Shown here: positions 27,122 through 31,584 of the stretch, in pieces
Position numbering within the stretch: position 1 is the first letter of the stretch
How the letters are laid out: each line of letters opens with the position of its first letter
Virus record (IMG/VR): IMGVR_UViG_3300031643_000006
Span: 1 to 31,584 of that record
DNA length: 31,584 nucleotides
Strand: one strand, 5' to 3'
DNA from: a virus
Notes under the pieces: model-generated
Seen by the model: the letters and a program-made list of their open reading frames with translations, nothing else
The model's database searches: none
Told to the model about the DNA's origin: nothing
Made by a program: the position numbers and the translations under genes

Positions 27122-30100
27122 TCCGTTTCAGCGTCAATTGCGGGATGTTGAACTCATCGAATATACAGGGCAAACAATAAAGGATTTGCTCGCGGAGCAT
27201 CTTCGATGTGTAAAAGAAGAGCACGGTATTGATATATCGTCGCAGGACGCAAAAGATGTTATGCGAATAAGCATCAACGGCTTAATTATCCCCCCTGAAT
27301 TTTGGTGCTCAACGAAGCCACAACAAAGCGACCAGATAATTTTTATGCCTATTGTCGGCAAAGGGCAAACTGAAAAGCAGATACTTAATATCGCTATACT
27401 GATTGTTGTTGTTGCTATTGTCGGCCCTTGGGTGGCAGAAGGATTTTGGGGGGCTGTAGCTGCCGGGACAGTTATTGCTGGAACGGGAGTGTTGCTTAAT
27501 ACTTTGACTCCGCAACCCTCGATGAAAAGCCCTAATATGGAGGATTTTGACGCTTCACAGATTTATGGTTGGAGTCCGCGCACTACGCAAAAGCAGGGAA
27601 TTATAGTGCCGAAATTTTACGGCAAAAACAAGCTCTATGGTAATGTCATTGCGGTACACACAGAGGTAGATAGTGAAGACGATACACAACAAACCTTAAA
27701 AATGCTTGTTTCACTTGGTTCTGGGCCGGTTAAGGGCATTGTAGCTAATTCGATTAAGATAAATGACCAACCGATAGGCAATTTTTCCGATGTTAATACG
27801 GAAGAAAAACGGGGTTTAATCGACCAGACTGTAAGTAGTTATTTTGGCGAGACCAAGCCAGAATACAGGCCAATGATAATCGTCGAGAACGGAACGCCAC
27901 GAACATACGTTACGCCGGATAAAGACTTTGACGATTTGGAGATTGAGTTGTTTTTTGATAAGGGGATTTTTTATGCGAATAACCAGGGGGGATTAAGTGA
28001 GCATAGCATCGGTGTGAAAATCGAGATAAGTGTAGCGGATGCTGATAGTTGGTCAACGCTTGTCGAAGATACCATTACAAATAATACGACGAGTCCAATT
28101 CGTAAGAGTTATACAACCGGAACAGCTTATACCGGTGGCAGTTCGCCTACGGTTACAAATGGTGATAAATACGATATAAAAGTAACAAAGACCAGCTCCG
28201 ATGAAACATCGTCGAGATATGGCGACCAGTTAAGACTTGGAAGTGTCAGGGAGGTAATCAATGATGATTTTACTTATCCCAGAACTGCATTACTCGCTAT
28301 TGAGGCGTTGGCCACAAACCAGCTTTCGGGCGCAATAAATGTTAGTTGTGTTCAAGAAGGAGCAATCGTTCAGACTTATGATGGGGCAAGTTGGTCGATA
28401 GAATACTCTACTAATCCGGCTTGGGTGCTTTACGATATTTTGACACAACCTGTTATTAGCGGCGATGGTGATGGGACACCGTATGCAATAGAAAGATACG
28501 ACGGTATAAATCCGTCAAGGATTGATACCGCTAAGTTTTATGAGCTTGCTGTATGGTGCGACGTTACTGCCGATATTGATGATGGCGAGGGCGGAACGGA
28601 AAAGCGCATTACTTTCAATGGCGGATTTGATATAGGCACTACGATGTGGGATGCGGCGTTGAAGGTATGCGAGATAGCACGCTGCATTTTAGTTTGGAGT
28701 GGCATTGAGCTTACGCTTGCAATCGATAAGGCGGCTAATCCTGTTCAGATGTTTACGGTTGCTAATATCATAAAGGACAGTTTCAAAGAAACATTTTTAC
28801 CGCAATCTGAAAGAGCGAGCGAAATTGAGATTCATTACAGAGACGAAAAGCAGGATTTTGAGAGAGTGCCGTTTACGATACTAAGTAGGAATATCGACAA
28901 TGCAAGCAGTCGAATAACGCTTGAATTGTTCGGGATTACAAAGCAAACAGAGGCTTGGCGGGCAGGCAAATACCGGTTGGCTCAAAACGAACTGTTAAAA
29001 TCAGTAATTGAATTTACTGTTGATATTGACGCCATCGCCTGCACGATAGGCGATGTGATTTACGTTCAGCACGATGTGCCGGAGTGGGGTGCTGGCGGCC
29101 GAGTTGCATCAGGGACAACTTTGTCTATCGTGGTGGACCAAGATTTGGAATATGCAAACGGTTCGACTTATGAGGTTTTGGTTAGAAAAAAAGATGACAA
29201 GATAAATGTAAGAACGGCAACAAGCAAATATAATGCTATCACAGGTGTTGACCAGGGACAGAAACAATTTGAGATAAGTGATAATTATGCCAATGAATAT
29301 ATTGAGGGAGATAGTATCAAGATTGTCGATTCAACAGGCAATGATGGTACTTATACGCTGGCTACGGGGGCCGTGCACGATGCTGGGACTACAACAATAA
29401 CCGTAAATGAGACAATACCGGATGGGACAGTTGATGGTGGGCTATACAATCTGAGGCGTATAGTAGTTAATTCTGTTTTTGTAAATGCTGATGCGGTGGC
29501 AGAAGCACCTGACAAAAACGATGTTTATGCTTTTGGCATACAAAATTTAACGGCCAGAGAATATCGAATAGTCGGGCTTCGTAAGACCGCAGAGCAGAGA
29601 ATAACGATTACTGCGATTGAATACAATGCGTCGATTTATGGCAATGATACAGGAACACCGGAAATTGCCGGCGAGGAAGGAACGCAGCCGCCGGAATCCG
29701 GCGGCACTGTGGTTATTGACCCTACTTGGCCTGGTATAGAAGACCGCTACCCGCAGGAAGTAACTATTGGTCCACCAGTTTTAGACGTTCCACAGATAAC
29801 TGATGTTATTTTTTCTGATGACATTGCAAATAAAAAGGTTACGTGGACAGCCGGTATTTTGACATATAAGGGGGCGGCGTATGCAATATCAGCAGAGGCG
29901 ACCGGCGATACAAATAAATATATCTATTGGGATGCGAATAATAATCCGACAACTCTACAGACCACAAATACGCTATCTGAGGCGGTAGGGGAACGCAAAT
30001 TTATTCTGTGTGTTAATAATAATGGTGTGGCTTGGCCGATTGGGATAGGCAGGCCATATTGGGGCGAGATGCTAACCGTTGAAAACCTTGCTGCATTAAC

Positions 30101-31178
30101 CGCTCAATTGGGCGATGTATTAGCTGGCTCTATTACAGGAACGATTATTACTGGTGGAATTTTGAGAACAGCGACAAGTGGTCGCAGAATAAAGATAGAT
30201 GCTGATGGTATCAAATTGTTGTATGGAGGGTCTGCGGGGAGGATAGGGACTCTGGCTAATGGTGGGAGCGATATTGTGATAGGGGCTGCTATTATAAAAA
30301 CCATAGCAGATAGTATGGTTTGGGTATCTCCAACAAGTCATAATGACACATCGGGCAAATGGCAAGAAGAGGCCAAGGCCTATGATGGAAATACAGGGAC
30401 GGGTGCCTTAGGTACTTGTGACCCAATGGAGGGCACGGGCTATCTTGAATTAACACACTCAGCAATTAACTGTGATAAAATTCGATTTTGGGTAAATACA
30501 ATGGACGCAGGTGCATTGGACGCTGTGCAGGTGTATTATGAAGGCGGCTGGCACGATACCTCATATAGCTATGCCGCCGGTCAATGGGTAGAGGCAACAA
30601 TTCCGGCAGGGACAAAAAGCGTAACAAAGATAAGATTTAGTGCCAGGAGTGAGGACGAAGAGGAAGGTGGGGGTTTACGCCTTTACGAAGTTGAGTTCAA
30701 TCAAATTATTCCAGGTATAACGAATGCTGCTCAAGCAGTAATTTCTTGTGATGCCAGTGAATTTGCTGTTGGGAACAAGGTAAAAATAACAGAAGTTGTG
30801 GGAATGGAAGAAATAAATTATGCAAATGCCGGTCTATTAGAAATTGTGGATATTGCCGGAGGGAACGATTCTATGACGGTGGATTTTGATTCGAGTGCAA
30901 GCGGAGCTTATGTTTCTGGAGGTAAGGCACAGGTTGGAAGTGGTGAGATTATAGGTTCTGGATATTTAGCGTCTATAAATAGTTCAGCAGCCGGCAGGGA
31001 GATTCCATTTAGAGTTGAATCGGAACAGACTGTCGCAGATTTTCATTACTTTAATCGAAACAATACGCCGAGCGGTGCTGCTGAAGTTGGTGATACTTGT
31101 GTGGTTCAAGGTGTGCATTATACTTGCACGGTTGCTGGTGAACCTGGAACGTGGGTAAAAACAGGAACTCAAACATAA
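27099..31178 (+). CDS. Tail tip attachment protein, I-J fusion (central fibre)
   Basis: The 1359-residue protein joins a gpI-like N-terminal part to a J-like protein. Residues 1-90 look ubiquitin/MoaD-like (ISINGLIIPPEFWCS, SDQIIFMPIVGKG), followed by two hydrophobic helices (about 95-137). The J hub then follows, with SQIYGWSPRTTQKQGIIVPK, FYGKNKLYGNVIAVHTEV and NPAWVLYDILTQPVISGDGD, then ITAIEYNASIYG. After about residue 870 come a Pro/Gly linker and receptor-side modules. These include a discoidin/F5-8-like beta-sandwich at about 1070-1205 (WQEEAKAYDGNTGTGALGTC, KIRFWVNTMDAG) and a C-terminal tail. It closes the tail tip and probably binds the host receptor. It is longer than lambda gpJ. 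Confidence 0.88.
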   Translation: MQIVKINNPFQRQLRDVELIEYTGQTIKDLLAEHLRCVKEEHGIDISSQDAKDVMRISINGLIIPPEFWCSTKPQQSDQIIFMPIVGKGQTEKQILNIAILIVVVAIVGPWVAEGFWGAVAAGTVIAGTGVLLNTLTPQPSMKSPNMEDFDASQIYGWSPRTTQKQGIIVPKFYGKNKLYGNVIAVHTEVDSEDDTQQTLKMLVSLGSGPVKGIVANSIKINDQPIGNFSDVNTEEKRGLIDQTVSSYFGETKPEYRPMIIVENGTPRTYVTPDKDFDDLEIELFFDKGIFYANNQGGLSEHSIGVKIEISVADADSWSTLVEDTITNNTTSPIRKSYTTGTAYTGGSSPTVTNGDKYDIKVTKTSSDETSSRYGDQLRLGSVREVINDDFTYPRTALLAIEALATNQLSGAINVSCVQEGAIVQTYDGASWSIEYSTNPAWVLYDILTQPVISGDGDGTPYAIERYDGINPSRIDTAKFYELAVWCDVTADIDDGEGGTEKRITFNGGFDIGTTMWDAALKVCEIARCILVWSGIELTLAIDKAANPVQMFTVANIIKDSFKETFLPQSERASEIEIHYRDEKQDFERVPFTILSRNIDNASSRITLELFGITKQTEAWRAGKYRLAQNELLKSVIEFTVDIDAIACTIGDVIYVQHDVPEWGAGGRVASGTTLSIVVDQDLEYANGSTYEVLVRKKDDKINVRTATSKYNAITGVDQGQKQFEISDNYANEYIEGDSIKIVDSTGNDGTYTLATGAVHDAGTTTITVNETIPDGTVDGGLYNLRRIVVNSVFVNADAVAEAPDKNDVYAFGIQNLTAREYRIVGLRKTAEQRITITAIEYNASIYGNDTGTPEIAGEEGTQPPESGGTVVIDPTWPGIEDRYPQEVTIGPPVLDVPQITDVIFSDDIANKKVTWTAGILTYKGAAYAISAEATGDTNKYIYWDANNNPTTLQTTNTLSEAVGERKFILCVNNNGVAWPIGIGRPYWGEMLTVENLAALTAQLGDVLAGSITGTIITGGILRTATSGRRIKIDADGIKLLYGGSAGRIGTLANGGSDIVIGAAIIKTIADSMVWVSPTSHNDTSGKWQEEAKAYDGNTGTGALGTCDPMEGTGYLELTHSAINCDKIRFWVNTMDAGALDAVQVYYEGGWHDTSYSYAAGQWVEATIPAGTKSVTKIRFSARSEDEEEGGGLRLYEVEFNQIIPGITNAAQAVISCDASEFAVGNKVKITEVVGMEEINYANAGLLEIVDIAGGNDSMTVDFDSSASGAYVSGGKAQVGSGEIIGSGYLASINSSAAGREIPFRVESEQTVADFHYFNRNNTPSGAAEVGDTCVVQGVHYTCTVAGEPGTWVKTGTQT

Positions 31179-31191
31179 AGGAGATTAAGAA

Positions 31192-31434
31192 ATGATAATC
31201 GAGGTCGATATACCGGATGGAAGTAATGAATTGGAAGAACTGCAAGCGGTTGTTGCAAAAGCAAACCTTGAGCATCCTAAAAATCCGATTACAGAAGCTC
31301 AATATGTAAATAACATCGTAACTGGTTATTTTCGGAATCGGGTTAAAAATGAATATCTCGGATACGCAAAGAATCAAGACACGGCAGTGTTAAAAGAAAA
31401 ATTCGGTAGTCTATCGAGCATAAGGAGTAAATGA
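31192..31434 (+). CDS. Small hypothetical tail-region protein
   Basis: The 80-residue protein has a good ribosome binding site (AAAGGAG, 10 bases before ATG). It begins MIIEVDIPDGSNELEELQAV, then ITEAQYVNNIVTGYFRNRVK and ends LKEKFGSLSSIRSK. The opening strand, an A-x-Y-V-N-N-I-V-x-G-Y-F-x-x-x-V helix and a terminal charged helix resemble small accessory proteins found among tail fibre genes of many phages. It may be a fibre-assembly partner. It is followed after one base by the start of a fibre gene. Confidence 0.6.
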   Translation: MIIEVDIPDGSNELEELQAVVAKANLEHPKNPITEAQYVNNIVTGYFRNRVKNEYLGYAKNQDTAVLKEKFGSLSSIRSK

Positions 31435-31435
31435 A

Positions 31436-31584
31436 ATGGCAGCTAATTTTCCAACAAGTTTGGATGATTTTACGAATTACGTTGATGGTACGACAGTTAT
31501 GGAAGCCGCAATACTAAACAATATGCAGGCTGCAATAGAGGCGATTGAGGCTAAAGTAGGGATTACTGATAGTGCTGTAACTGC
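31436..31584 (+). CDS. Tail fibre protein, N-terminal part (cut by window end)
   Basis: An open frame starts at ATG 31436, with AAGGAG about eight bases upstream, and runs off the window. The visible 49 residues read MAANFPTSLDDFTNYVDGTT, then VMEAAILNNMQAAIEAIEAK and VGITDSAVT. The pattern F-P-T-S-L-D-x-F-T-N-x-x-D-G-T, an N-containing helix and A-I-E-A-x-E-x-K-V-G is the familiar N-terminal attachment region of phage fibre and structural proteins in this position. The C-terminal receptor-binding part lies outside the window. Confidence 0.75.
   Translation, partial: MAANFPTSLDDFTNYVDGTTVMEAAILNNMQAAIEAIEAKVGITDSAVT

Noticed and set aside
1-31584. CRISPR array, insertion sequence, integrase or attachment site
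   Set aside because: No regularly spaced repeats, transposase or recombinase motifs, or terminal repeats were seen, so prophage status cannot be decided from this window.

Overview
The window is the late (virion) region of a tailed bacteriophage, or of a prophage, infecting an unidentified bacterium. Bacterial translation is indicated by AAAGGAG-type ribosome binding sites, some GTG and TTG starts, and many ATGA or TAATG start/stop overlaps. The DNA is moderately AT-rich. Nothing in it (no integrase, repressor, att site, tRNA or host housekeeping gene) fixes the host or proves lysogeny. The gene order (terminases, portal, MuF, protease/scaffold, decoration, capsid, connectors, tail tube, frameshifted chaperone, tape measure, M/L/K/I-J-like tail tip genes) is that of a lambda-like siphovirus with a long non-contractile tail.

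Layout. 1-2.4 kb: small accessory genes, a truncated ASCH-like fragment, two lipoproteins and a small-terminase candidate. 2.4-8.6 kb: large terminase, small proteins, portal, two small proteins and a MuF-type head morphogenesis protein carrying an intein. 8.6-12.4 kb: small proteins, maturation protease with an in-frame nested scaffold start, decoration protein, major capsid protein and a gpW-like joining protein. 12.4-15.1 kb: two fibre/spike-type proteins, one with a seven-repeat LVIVD beta-propeller. 15.1-16.2 kb: head closure, tail completion and tail terminator. 16.2-19.7 kb: a five-gene carbohydrate-modification cassette (CgeB-like glycosyltransferase, methyltransferase, ATP-grasp, truncated glycosyltransferase, GT4 glycosyltransferase) set between the tail terminator and tail tube genes. 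19.7-31.6 kb: two tandem tail-tube paralogues, a G/GT chaperone pair with a -1 slippery site, tape measure, tail-tip genes, and the start of a tail fibre gene cut by the window end.

The most unusual feature is at 7.6-8.5 kb. A complete intein (first Cys, TPNH block, terminal HN followed by Cys) interrupts the HPNC motif of the MuF protein. It contains no LAGLIDADG or other recognisable endonuclease in its own reading frame. The complementary strand of the same DNA instead carries a 260-codon gene with its own Shine-Dalgarno sequence, a helix-turn-helix and a Vsr/EDxHD-like (PD-(D/E)xK) nuclease core. It is the only convincing minus-strand gene in the window. Its reading frame is in exact codon register with the intein, and its stop codon is the complement of the intein's third codon. 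This looks like an intein whose homing endonuclease is encoded antisense to the splicing domain, so that about 260 codons are read on both strands.

Four hairpins with U-tracts lie just upstream of the portal, protease-cluster, gpW-like and tail tube genes within the single co-directional late region, so attenuation or RNA processing may tune virion protein ratios. No gene-free stretch exceeds 300 bases. The largest gaps (973-1155, 2195-2382, 19725-19867, 24708-24816) are covered below or show nothing beyond weak hairpins and ribosome binding sites.
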